DNA of 64,000 nt, taken from NCBI GenBank assembly GCA_025200525.1, contig CM045763.1, positions 155,254,246 through 155,318,245 of the forward strand. Reading direction: 5' to 3'. Each line of letters begins with the position of its first letter. Positions within the stretch are counted from its first letter, which is position 1. A program made the position numbers and the translations under genes. Below, one piece after another: positions 20,492-29,802 of the stretch. The stretch comes from Camellia lanceoleosa (Eukaryota; Streptophyta; Magnoliopsida; Ericales; Theaceae). The notes under the pieces were generated by a model. The model did no database searches, was not told where the DNA came from, and saw only the letters and a list, made by a program, of their open reading frames with translations.

Positions 20492-20585
20492 CTTATAGAG
20501 AAAGAGAGAAACGCATGTAGAGGAAGATGAGAGAGAAGATGATTTGAATCTTGTAATTAAGGAATGAGGGGTTTTAGGGTTCCCT
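20492..20585 (-). promoter_or_regulatory. Possible captured RNR1 promoter (TATA and telo-box)
   Basis: Upstream of the captured start codon on the minus strand lie CTCTATAAGT (20491-20500), about 100 bp before the ATG, and AACCCTAAAACCCC (about 20570-20583), a telo-box-like word often found in promoters of plant S-phase and translation genes. A CT-rich leader lies between them. This fits a captured native promoter; expression is unproven. Confidence 0.4.
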
Positions 20586-20706
20586 CTCTTCACCATTCAC
20601 CCAAATCAAAACTAACAAATCAATTTTCACTCCATTGAAAAAAGAATGCCCAAATCAGTTCTACGATCTTGCTGTGTTGAACAAGGATTTGATTTGGCCT
20701 TCATCA

Positions 20707-20707
<1 letters not shown>

Positions 20708-20750
<43 letters not shown>
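20708..20750. repeat. GA microsatellite
   Basis: About 21 perfect GA units. The reading frames that cross it (ERERER or LSLSLS) are artefacts. Confidence 0.95.
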
Positions 20751-20755
<5 letters not shown>

Positions 20756-20884
20756 AAACCTTGCTATGTTTCATTTCAGATAGAGAGAGCGAGATTAAAA
20801 CCCTTGTGATGGAGGCAAAATACTTATTTTGGGAAAAAAATATTTGGCGCCCCAAATTTTATTTTGGCGCCTTTGTTTTTTATC

Positions 20885-21268
20885 ATACAATTCACGACAT
20901 GCATTGTGCGCCGTGAAAAGATAATACTTTTAATGACAGATAATGTGTGCGTCATAAAAAGTATAATACTTTTAACGGTGGGCGTTGTGCACGCCGTGAA
21001 AAGTATTCACTTTTCACGACAAGCGTATGTGTGTCGTGTATAATTAATGTATTAACGACACGCCATATGCACGTCGTAGAAAGTTTTATTATTTACGGCG
21101 TGCATTGCAAGCCGTAAAAAAATCTTTGTTATTACCATTCACGGCATACGCAATAGACATGTCGTGGTTGGAAAAGTATTTACGACATGCAAAAAAAGTA
21201 AGTCGTAAAAGTGAGAAACTACGGCATGCATTTATTGTATGACGTTGATGTAATGCCGTAAAAAGTCA
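20885..21268. repeat. Right subterminal repeats of CACTA 1
   Basis: Dense short repeats related to the left end: TTCACGAC, GTGCACGCCGTGAAAAG, ACGGCGTGCATTGCAAGCCG, CACGGCATACG, TTACGACATGC, ATGCCGTAAAAAG. About one every 30-40 bases in both orientations. Confidence 0.8.
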
Positions 21269-21285
21269 TTTTTGTTGTAGTGAAC

Positions 21286-21679
21286 CCAAGCAATTATCCT
21301 GCTGGAGATCGGTGTACCCACGCTGAAATCCAAGGTTTTTGACATGGGCCGTAATGACATGATGTTGGCCTTGGACTTGACTCTGATTGAAGAATGCCGA
21401 GATTGTGCCCTTGCTTGCATGGTGCGGTATCAGCAACAGCTCGCTAAATCATATAATCAATGCGTACAGTTACGTCATTATATGCGTGGACAATTGGTCC
21501 TCAAGAAAGTGCTTCCTGCTACTAAGAATCCGATTGACGGAAAGTTAGGCCATAACTGGGATGGCCTTAATCAAGTTGATTCAATCATCGGAACTAGGGC
21601 ATATTGGCTCAAAGACATGGTTAGGAGAAGTTTGCCACGCCACTGGAATTGCACACATTTGCGCAAATTTTATCATTAG
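21286..21679 (+). pseudogene. Integrase, second part
   Basis: Continues the integrase frame after the CACTA element: CAAGCAATTATCCTGCTGGA gives QAIILLEIGVPTLK, the segment that follows the FGT motif in Ty3/gypsy integrases (usually FGTEAV.P.E). Further on YNQCVQLRHYMRGQLVLKKV and NWDGLNQV correspond to the C-terminal module (normally G.LVLRK and NWEGPY). A few frame errors are present. The fragment ends near 21676. Confidence 0.8.
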
Positions 21680-21804
21680 GCCAACTTATATAGCATGCTA
21701 GCTTGTTTTGAATTTTCACTAAAATGTTATGTATACATCTTTAAATTCTCCAAAGCAGTGCCCTTTCTTACCTCAGTCTCGTTAATAATGGTTTAGTAGT
21801 GAAT

Positions 21805-23045
21805 AAAAGACTCCAAATTCGGAGCCCCATTCTTGAACGCCACGTTTGGGCCGAATAAGACTCCGAATTCGGAGCACCCTTTGTGGATATCACGATTGGC
21901 CAACACAAAAAGACTCCGAATTCAGAGCCCCATCCGTGGATGTCACGTTTGGGCAAAATAAGCCTCTGAATTCGGAGCGCCCTTCATGGATATCACGATT
22001 GGCCAACACAAAAGACTCCAAATTCGGTGTGCCATCCGTGAATGCCACGTTTGGGCCGAATAGGCCTCCGAATTCGGAGCACCCTTCGTGAATATCATGA
22101 TTGGCTAACTCCAAAATCGGAGCCCCATCCGTGGATGTCACGTTTGGGCCAAATAAGCCACTGAATTCGGAGCGCCCTTCGTAGATATCATGATTGGGCA
22201 GCACAAAAGACTCCGAATTCAGAGTGCCATCCGTGAATGCCACATTGGGCAAAATAAGCCTCCGAATTCGAAGCACCCTTCGTGGATATCACGATTGGCC
22301 AACACAAAAGACTCTGAATTCAGAGCCCCATCCGAGATTGCCACGTTTGGGCCGAATAAGCCTCTGAATTTGGAGTGCCCTTCGTGGATATCATGATTGG
22401 CCAACTCCAAATTTGGAGCCCCATCCATGGATGTCACGTTTGGGCCGAAAAAGACTCTAAATTCGGAGCGCCCTTCGTGGATATCATGATTGGCCAACAC
22501 AAAAGACTTAGAATTCAGAGCCCCATCCGTGAATGCCACGTTTGGGCCGAATAAGCCTCCGAATTTGGAGTGCCCTTCGTGTATATCACAATTGGCCAAC
22601 ACAAAAGACTCCGAATTTAGAACCCCATCCGAGAATGCCACGTTTGGGCCGAATAAGCCTCCGAATTCGAAACGCTCTTTGTGGATATCACGATTGGCCA
22701 ACTCTAAATTCGGAGCCCCATCCATGGATGTCACATTTGGGCTGAATAAGCCTCCGAATTTGGAGCGCCCTTCGTGGATATCACGATTGGCCTACACAAA
22801 AGTCTTCGAATTTGAAGCCCTATCCGTGAATGCCACGTTTGGACCGAATAAGCCTCCGAATTCGGAGCGCCCTTCATGGATATCATGATTGGCCAACTGG
22901 AAATTCAGAGCCCGTTTCTTGAATGCCACGTTTGGGCCGAATAACCCTCCGAATTCGGAGCGCACTTTGCGGATGTCACGATTGGCAAACACAATGAGCC
23001 TCCAAATTTAGAGCACCCTTCGTTTATTACCATGAATGGCCGAAT
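21805..23045. repeat. 51/52-bp dimeric satellite array in the Tat element
   Basis: About 24 monomers that alternate as two kinds. One contains GCCCTTCGTGGATATCACGATTGGCC and the other GCCCCATCCGTGAATGCCACGTTTGGGCC, each introduced by CTCCGAATTCGGAG-like sequence (an inverted repeat), so the true period is about 103 bp. Several monomers lack a segment (near 22102, 22408, 22700 and 22899). Both strands stay open over long stretches, which only reflects the repeat. Tandem arrays near the 3' end are known in Tat/Ogre-clade elements and can seed satellites. Confidence 0.9.
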
Positions 23046-23229
23046 GACCCTCCCAATTCAAAAGGACCACATTTGGAAATAGAATGACATGGACTAATAT
23101 ACAATTGTCATTAATAAATACAAACATTAATCGAAACAATATAGCAAATATGTGTTTCATTAAATAAAGCATAAATACATGGCTTTTGACAAACTTAAAG
23201 GTACAATGTGCATTAACATATAAATTTAT
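23046..23229. other. Spacer after the satellite
   Basis: AT-rich spacer leading to the second antisense ORF module. Nothing recognised. Confidence 0.5.
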
Positions 23230-24119
23230 TCGGTACCCTCTTCATCGTCGATTTTCTTGGCATCGTAAGCTTCGAAGGGAAATTTGTAATTCCGATATAG
23301 AGGTGATGCCAAATCGATACCCACGACCTGAAGAGCCTTGATCCACCCAAGCTTAAATCCATAATTTTCACACCGACAGACATCCTCGGCTAACTTTTCC
23401 TACATCTTTTCAATACCAATTTTTCAGCCATCAAAAAAGCCTTGTTCGTAGGCCTTCGTTCTTATTGCTTCTGTTGCAAACATGCTTGCCGTGTCTCGGT
23501 CGACAATTGCATGATCCAAAACCCGCTGGTTTACTCTTTCCCCAACAATCGGGTTTACTTGACTCGTTGACTGAGTTTCGGAAGCTTTAGCTTTCAGCTC
23601 ATTCTTGGCTTTCTCTGCGCGAGTTTGCAAGCTCTATATGAGGTCGTCTTTCTGCACTATATCTCTTCATGCAGTATGAAGACGTATGCCGATTTCATAG
23701 AAGGTGTATTCTCCCTTTACTGCTCCATGGACGCCCTTCAAAAAAACTTCGTAATCAGGTCGGCCGACCATTGATTGCTGGACTTCTAGCCAAAAAATCC
23801 GTTAAGCAAACTTGACTACCATATTTGGATCGCGGATAATCGAATCCACTTCAGTCATCAGTTTATTCCCAACGAAGACCGAAAGACTCAATGGGCATGG
23901 TGGCCTACTGGTTTTGCTTCACGAACGAGGGGAGTTCCCTTGCTGCTGCCTCTCCTTTCTCGGTGACCTACTTCTACGACGGGGGAAGCGACGCCTCTCA
24001 CGCTCCTCTGACATCCTGTATCTCGTTTGTGTAGATTCGTCACCTTGATTCATCTCTGAGTCCAGTTCAGCTAGTGTCCTACCCTCCCTTCTACTATTGA
24101 AGAATATTCTTCTTGACAT
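23230..24119 (-). pseudogene. Antisense ORF, downstream duplicate (C-terminal part)
   Basis: The minus-strand end reads ENYGFKLGWIKALQVVGIDL then ASPLYRNYKFPFEAYDAKK and an acidic tail. This matches the end of the better-preserved antisense ORF at 25203-25721 (ENWGFKHSWLKALAAANVTL). Upstream pieces include AKNELKAKASETQSTSQVNP and an Arg/Ser-rich segment (RRRFPRRRSRSPRKERQQ). Stops and frame changes break it. It looks like a duplicated or independent second antisense gene module whose coiled-coil middle has decayed. Confidence 0.5.
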
Positions 24120-24254
24120 GCAAATTTGTCTAGTCTAGTTTGACACAATGCTCTTTTCCCTCTTGTAATCTATTGAATTTGAACACAGCATAGAACCTAC
24201 GTGCACCAAGCCTCCACTCCGCTTATTAATTACGGGTGCAACATTCCCAAAGCG

Positions 24255-24735
24255 ATCACTTCAATACATTGCGTCGACACGTTACTGTGCCCTACCTAAT
24301 CCATGAACTACCAATATTCGGTGGTTCTATTTATTAATTAGCTGGGGCAAGGGTAGATTCCTTAATCTATTCGGCCCAATCGCATTGCATTGCGTCGACA
24401 AGTTACTGTGGCCCACCCAATCCATGAACTTCCAATATTCGGCGGTTCTGTTCATTAATCAGTTGGGGCAAGGACAGATTCCTTAATCACAATGCATTGC
24501 GCTGACACATTACTGTGCCCAGCCCAATCCATGAACTACCAATATTCGGCGGTTTTGTTCATTAATTAGCTGGGGCATGGGCAGATTCCTTAATCTATTT
24601 GGCCCAATCGCAATGCATTGCGCCGACAAGTTACTGTGCCCCACCAAATCCATGAACTACCAATATTTGGCGGTTCTGTTCATTAATCAGCTGGGGCAAG
24701 GGCAGATTCATTAATCTATTCGGCCTCTATTGATA
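24255..24735. repeat. ~120-bp tandem repeat, four copies
   Basis: Units start at the GCGTCGACA-like word near 24271, 24392, 24501 and 24620 (spacings 121, 109, 119). They share TTACTGTG, CAATCCATGAACT, CCAATATTCGG.GGTTCT and TTAAT.AGCTGGGGCAAGG. The second-to-third unit has an ~11-bp deletion. Confidence 0.85.
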
Positions 24736-25202
24736 AATATATTAACAATGCTCCATCTGATTAGTAGATTTTGCGAGCAGTATGTTTTATTCAGCTCTTC
24801 AATGTTCAAATTGGCACAAGACATGATTATTCGGCTTTTGAACGACTTATCCATCTGATTACATCTTAATTGGCCAGTCGAGTTTGGCATTGAGCCATAT
24901 GTTATTACGCCGTATATTAATTTACATCACCCTACTTGGTTATTAATTAGCACATGCAGATTGTGTTATAGCCAATTATATTATCGCCGAATTAAGTTAC
25001 ATCACCCTACTTAGCTATTAATTAGCACATGTAGAAGACAGACAAAAAGGCAATTTTCATTAATAAATTAAGTAGAAACAGTCGTCATTTTACACATGAA
25101 AATTACCCTATATTTAACTTCAAATCAAAATAAATAAACCAAAATCTACAAAAACTACGTACAGAAGATACCAAACAAAAAGCAAAATTACATTGACCCT
25201 AC
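24736..25202. other. Spacer with a 75-bp partial duplication
   Basis: TTACATCACCCTACTT..TTATTAATTAGCACATG occurs twice (about 24922 and 24996). It is otherwise AT-rich, and probably the 3' untranslated part of the antisense gene. Confidence 0.5.
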
Positions 25203-25721
25203 TCAATCTTCAGGGTTAGACTCTAGTAGCTCAACCTCTAGCTGCTTGTGTGGAATTGGCTGCTCCAATGTCACATTAGCAGCAGCCAGGGCTTTGAGCC
25301 AGCTGTGTTTGAAGCCCCAATTTTCAAACTTGGGTACTTTCTCCACGTATTTTTCTGAGGCGACATTTTCCCCAGCTTGGAATGCCTTGAAGATCTCGGA
25401 GTCGGCGATTTCCTTTGCCTTCTTTGATTCTTCCAAATCGGCCTCCAGTCTAGCAATCACCTCCTTGGCTAACTTGAGCGCTTCATCACTTGCGTTCGCC
25501 CTTTCTTCGAAGGCCAACCTGAGTTGATTGGAGCTCTTGGCCTTCTCTGCCTCGACATCGGCCCTCACTCGCTCTTCTGCCACTTTGATCACCTTAGACC
25601 TGGCTCTAAGAGAGGCCTCCGTAGCCTTGCTCTTTTTAGTTTCAACTTCGGCTTTGAGAAAGTCGATTTGTTCGATAGCGTCATAATGACGGCGACCAAT
25701 TTCAGCTATCCTGCTCGCCAT
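25203..25721 (-). pseudogene. Antisense ORF, last exon (coiled coil)
   Basis: An intact 172-codon frame on the minus strand: MASRIAEIGRRHYDAIEQID, then a long heptad-like E/K/A-rich coiled coil, then the conserved-looking end ENWGFKHSWLKALAAANVTL. It begins right after a TTTTACAG acceptor, and the preceding exon ends at a GTATAT donor (77-bp intron, 25722-25798), so it is probably an exon rather than a separate gene. Antisense ORFs between integrase and 3' LTR occur in Tat-clade elements; their function is unknown. Confidence 0.6.
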
Positions 25722-25798
25722 CTGTAAAACAAAAGATTAATAAGATAGCTGGCATAAAAAGGAATGAAAGGCTGCAAACAAAAGATTAAGTTATATAC

Positions 25799-26260
25799 CA
25801 ATATCGCCGATTGAGCGGCTAATGCTATCGACAACACATTCGGCTCTGCACGAAAGGTTACTTTGTCAATCAGCAGAGAAATTGAAGAGGCCATGCTTAA
25901 GGCCACATCGGCGTCCTTCAAAGCAGATGCATCAGAAGCAACTAGCATGTTCTTTAATGTAGGTTGTATGATAAACGGCATAGCCAAGTCTGACGCTTCA
26001 ATGCGCGGTCGTTTGTCATATAGGTTTTTCGAAGAGTCGGCTTCGCGCTCGGCGGGGCGTTTCTCCCCCCTGTGCTTGGCCACCAGATTGTCCGGTTGAT
26101 CAATGAGAATTTGCTCTGTTTTGGCCATAACAATTTGGCCTTTTTCCTCAACAAGAGTAGGCTGAGAAGATTTAGCCCCAACAGGTGGTGGGGGTTCAAA
26201 CCGGCCAGCTTCGGCCCTCCTTCGGGCTGCCATCCTCTTGGCATTTTTTCTCCTGGCCAT
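25799..26260 (-). pseudogene. Antisense ORF, middle exon, part 2
   Basis: Reads from ATG at 26260 (MARRKNAKRMAARRRAEAGR) through a Pro-rich and charged linker with KRPAEREADSSKN, ending AAQSAIL at the splice donor. The basic N-terminal cluster resembles a nuclear localisation signal. It is in the same frame as 26261-26766, from which only one TAA stop (26261-26263) separates it, so the two were probably one exon. Confidence 0.55.
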
Positions 26261-26766
26261 TTAAGTGAGCAACTCCCCAGCCATGTTCTCAAGATCTGTG
26301 CCTAGAAGGTCCCCTAACTCAGTGAAAATATCATCTTCTAACGATACGTCTACTCGGCCTAAAGTGGATGGAAGGTTGAAACTGGCTTCCGCAAAGGCAA
26401 AATTTAGAGCCGCGTCGACCACTTCCCCTAGACTATCAGATCTGTCCAAGTTGGACTGATTCGGCTGCTCAACGACTTGTTCAGCTATTCGCTTGGCGAT
26501 CGACTCTGAATTTGAAACTTCAAGACCAATCTCTCTAAGATTCTTGAAATTTGGGAAAATGAGTGCCGTAAGTTGTTGTTCGCCCTTTGGAATCCGAATG
26601 TGATCCGCGGCTGAAAAGGTAGCATAAGTTGGCTCGTATCGCATAAGGACGTGGGCGGCCCTCCCTTGCTTTTGGAGGTTTGGACGGCCGAAGAATTGAA
26701 GCGCAGTTTTGATTTGCTCAAACACAGCATCGTCGGCCAAGACAAGTACTTTTTTCAAATCATTAC
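26261..26766 (-). pseudogene. Antisense ORF, middle exon, part 1
   Basis: Begins after acceptor TTTGTGCAG (exon start 26766) and reads NDLKKVLVLADDAVFEQIKT, GRAAHVLMRYEPTYATFSAA and an acidic, low-homology remainder ending ENMAGELLT before a TAA. It is open for 168 codons. Reading the window forwards, this exon lies between the PF04195-like exon and the coiled-coil exon, consistent with one multi-exon antisense gene. Confidence 0.55.
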
Positions 26767-26924
26767 CTGCACAAATGAAACAGTAAGTACATGGAATCTA
26801 AGCTGAGTAAACGTATAACAAATACACATAGAAATGGGACTATACGGCTACGTGGTTAGCCTTTTTGTATAGGCACAGGATCTAGGCGATCTTCATTTTC
26901 ACCAAATTTCAGTTGCCTCGAGCA

Positions 26925-27379
26925 ACAACCATGACGTCGTCAACACACTTACCAGAGCTGGCAAGCATAGTCACCAGATGGTGATCAATGTCCTTAGCCT
27001 TGAGAAAGTAGCATCCCTGTCGACCAGAGGATTTTGCCAAGGCATAAAAATGCCGAATAACAGGGATTCCTAGATTAATCCTAAGTCGGTGATTTAATTA
27101 TACTATTCCCATTATGATTTGATAAAAGTTTACGTTAGGTTGTGAAGGGAGTAAAACCCAGTAACGAAGGATGGCCCTCAAAAACGGGTGAAGAGAGAAA
27201 CGAACTCCGCCCTCAACGATTGATATGGGGGGAAAGTTGATCGTACTCGCATCAGTCCTCTCCATGTCAACTACGCTATCTGCCACAAGTGACAAATGGA
27301 CGCCGTCTGGAATGGGAAAATGGCGTCAAAAAGCGGAAACACGATCCGCAGAATGAAGGGCTTTCAAATGTTTCGCCAT
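26925..27379 (-). pseudogene. Antisense ORF, first exon (PF04195-like domain)
   Basis: ATG at 27379 gives MAKHLKALHSADRVSAF, then a TGA, then RHFPIPDGVHLSLV in the same frame. The core INFPPISIVEGGVRFSLHPF, LRAILRYWVLLPSQPNVNFY and INLGIPVIRHFYALAKSS matches the family known as putative gypsy type transposon (PF04195), with its HPF...L..Y.L.P.Q..PN signature. A second stop occurs near 27097. In living relatives this antisense product may be expressed from its own promoter; here it is broken. Confidence 0.6.
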
Positions 27380-27744
27380 TCGAGTCAGAAAAGAAAGTAC
27401 TCTAAACAAAAAACTAACAAGGAAATGGGAGTTGGAACAAAGAAGAGAAGAACTTACAAGGTGCAGAGAGGACAATGGGGAACAGATGGAAGTTGTAGAG
27501 GTCATGAAATGTAAGAGAGATGCTGAGAGGTAACCAAAGAGCCTTGCATATTCAAAAAATATCCGAAGGGATAACACAGTTTCAAATCGCATTAAATGAG
27601 CGACGCGTACGAAGGGGCAGGAAATTATAATGATTTGTAAAACGTGGACATTCTGACGCTTCAGTATTGGAATGAGTGCAAGCGCCGTATTTTTGACTTT
27701 CCATATATAAAACCAAACATACCGACTAATTGGTGTTAGTCGAA
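27380..27744. other. Region between antisense ORF start and 3' LTR
   Basis: Would hold the antisense gene's promoter and leader. A minus-strand open frame continues through it (to 27922) but crosses into the LTR and has L/S-rich composition, so I do not treat it as coding. Confidence 0.45.
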
Positions 27745-27761
27745 TGCTTGGGAGGCAATTA
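27745..27761 (+). other. Polypurine tract region
   Basis: GCTTGGGAGGCAATTA immediately before the 3' LTR, the usual place and style of the plus-strand primer in Tat elements (GCTTGGGGGGCA-like). Confidence 0.65.
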
Positions 27762-28183
27762 TAGGGGCCAAATAATTTTATACTAAGGAAAGCCAAATTA
27801 ATTTGGAGATCAAGCCAAAGACAATTTGACTCTGTCCAAGGGCTTTTCAAGTCAAATATACAAGTCGGCCGCATAAGGAGCTGAGTAGGTACCGATACAC
27901 AATCGGAATGCTGAATAAGCAATCATGCGCTCGATTAAGAGTGGGCCCGACCCTTGGGCCCAGAAATTAATATAAATAGAGGAACATCAACCAAAGAAAG
28001 GTATGTGAGAATAGATAAAATAACTTGAGATAGAAGTAAACGAGAGAGCATACTAACTTGTCCGTCGGAGCGCTAATTCCGGCACCCCCGATTGGAGTGT
28101 TCATCCCATTTTCAGGTAGCAATCAGAGGATCAAGGACGTCTGATTGAATCCTGGAGTATTTCCAAACCACTTCTCCATAGCA
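27762..28183 (+). mobile_element. 3' LTR of the Tat element
   Basis: Starts TAGGGGCCAAATAATTTTAT (TG changed to TA), carries the TATAAATAG box (27971-27979) and ends CTTCTCCATAGCA. It is followed by GGTTATGTCAAG, which resumes LTR-Q copy 3. Confidence 0.9.
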
Positions 28184-29802
28184 GGTTATGTCAAGAACCC
28201 TAAATTCAAGACTTCATGTTTGTATATGGCATACATAGCATTATTCAGGCTCAATTCCTTTCTTTTGCATAATCTTTGGTAGTTTGAGGAAGGAATTTAT
28301 GGATTTGAGTTAGGAAAGTTACACTCAAAGTTTTGATCTTTTCTTTTCCAATACCAATGAGTTTCTTTGAACTTATGATGTTGGGTTGAACTTAGAATTT
28401 ACTTTTTCATCATATTTTTGTAAGTTTTAAGCCTTGATATGTTCAAATTTGGGTTTGATTTTTGGAGGATTGAAGCACCAAAGCAGAGCATAAATTTTGA
28501 TTCTGGAACACCCAGAACCGTACATGCGATATGGAACTGCGCACGGGGAGGCAAGGCTAAGACGCGGCGTGGAGAGGCCCGTAGGTGCGGAAAACAAGGG
28601 CAAAAGCACCTTGCATACTGAAATAATTACACCATCTGGTGCACGTGCGGTGAGAGTCCGCATGCGCCAAGGGCTCACTGCGTCGTGTTGTTTAGCAGAC
28701 CAGTTCTTTTACGCTTTATTTCTCCATCTTCCGAGCCTCAATTGGCGTGATTTTCATATATATTTGACGATCATATGCATTACATGGACATTAAAGAGAA
28801 TAAGGACAATTAGGCCAACCAATCAATAAGTTATAACACATCTAATTAATTGCACGGTAAAGTAAACATGTTATACTTGTATCTGTCTATGTAGGTCAAA
28901 CGCCACGCTCCCGCCACGTGTTTTGCAGAGCCAACTGTGAGTAACACTGTTGTAAAGATATGTTTAACTTAAGTATCTTTTTTCTGCTTTTATGTTTTCC
29001 CTGCTCTAAACATGCTTACATTATGCTTAATGAATGATGATCCAATGTTTTTACACTATATTTGTGGCATCCTTAGCACATATTTACATTGTTACAAAGA
29101 TCTCTGACAGTTCCATTTTGTGGGACTCCTGTTTATTATATTGATGGCCATCACATCTAATTATCGGTCTTCATGACCGCCTGTTCGGACTTCAAGACTG
29201 CCTGAACTTGTTTGCTATGGGATGTACCACATAAACATTTATGTCCCTGTATGAAATAAGAATCTGTTAAGTTTATGGTTTGCTTTTCAGTAAGGACATC
29301 ATTCAGAACCTCTTTACACTGTCGTTATTCATTGGGCTCTAGCTCACTTTTTGATATGTATATATGTAGGTGATCTAGTTCAGGAGGAGATGTAGTGGCA
29401 GTGATCTCACCTCCGTTTTGGTTAAGCTACCTTTTGTGCCTCATTGCGAGGTTCCTATCTGTTGAAGCACATAGCTGGTCTAGTGAGCAGCCTTTTGAAA
29501 TCACTCACGTGTTATGGTTGGTTGCCATTGGTATTATATCCATGGTTGATGGGAATATCTCCCCTCTTTTGGTTGTATTTTGACAAACTTATAATACCTT
29601 GATGTGCATATGTATATATCTATCTATCTATCGTAATGCCTTTTGTCTCATGTAAGTTCACAACTCGTTGGACGTTTTACTTTCTTATATCTTAGCTTCC
29701 ACTAGCCCTGTTTGTTTGATTTGTATAGTTAGGCCTTTGGTAATCACGGATTACTAACCGGTTACGATGCCAAACTTTTAGGGGTGAGTTTGGGTTGTGA
29801 CA
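28184..29802 (+). mobile_element. LTR-Q copy 3, right part
   Basis: Picks up where 9263 stopped and ends GGTTGTGACA. The last ~450 bp, absent from copies 1 and 2, contain TATATGTAGGTGATCTAG and GGTAATCACGGATTACT. The solo LTR at 50674-53101 ends with closely similar words (TATGTAGGTGATGAG, GGTAATCTCGGATTGCT, GGTCGTGACA), so both belong to one LTR superfamily. Short ORFs here, such as 29395-29583, are not supported. Confidence 0.8.

Larger units (their letters stand above)
14715..21282 (-). mobile_element. CACTA transposon 1 with captured host exons
   Basis: The termini are CACTACAACAAAAA (14715-14728) and its reverse complement TTTTTGTTGTAGTG (21269-21282), flanked by AAC on both sides. Both ends carry many short repeats of ACGGC-type words (14736-15000, 20885-21260). 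Removing 14715-21285 rejoins the integrase frame exactly, which proves the boundaries. I see no transposase (no TNP-like or DDE domain), so it is non-autonomous. The interior instead carries exon pieces of at least four unrelated plant genes, all on the minus strand; strand is given as minus for that reason. Confidence 0.92.
9264..28183 (+). mobile_element. Tat-lineage Ty3/gypsy retrotransposon, complete but defective
   Basis: Two LTRs (409 and 422 bp) bound an 18.9 kb element, inserted in LTR-Q copy 3 with target duplication GGT(T)A. The domain order is gag, protease, RT, RNase H, a second RNase H, integrase, tandem repeats and antisense ORFs. The second, independent RNase H and the antisense ORFs between integrase and the 3' LTR are established marks of the plant Tat clade (Grande/Retand-like). 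Every coding domain carries stops, frameshifts or active-site changes, so it is dead. A 6.57 kb CACTA element sits in the integrase; without it the element is about 12.35 kb. Confidence 0.9.

Noticed and set aside
14715..21282. Host gene with several exons on the minus strand
   Set aside because: The exons belong to unrelated proteins and lie between perfect transposon ends, so it is captured material and not one resident gene.
21846..22992. Overlapping open frames on both strands in the satellite
   Set aside because: Repeat-driven; the two strands code equally well and no domain appears.
21805..24735. CRISPR-like regular repeats
   Set aside because: Units are contiguous without unique spacers, diverge gradually, and sit in a plant retrotransposon.
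27326..27922. 198-codon minus-strand ORF covering the 3' LTR
   Set aside because: Crosses the LTR antisense; only its last 17 codons appear to belong to the antisense gene.
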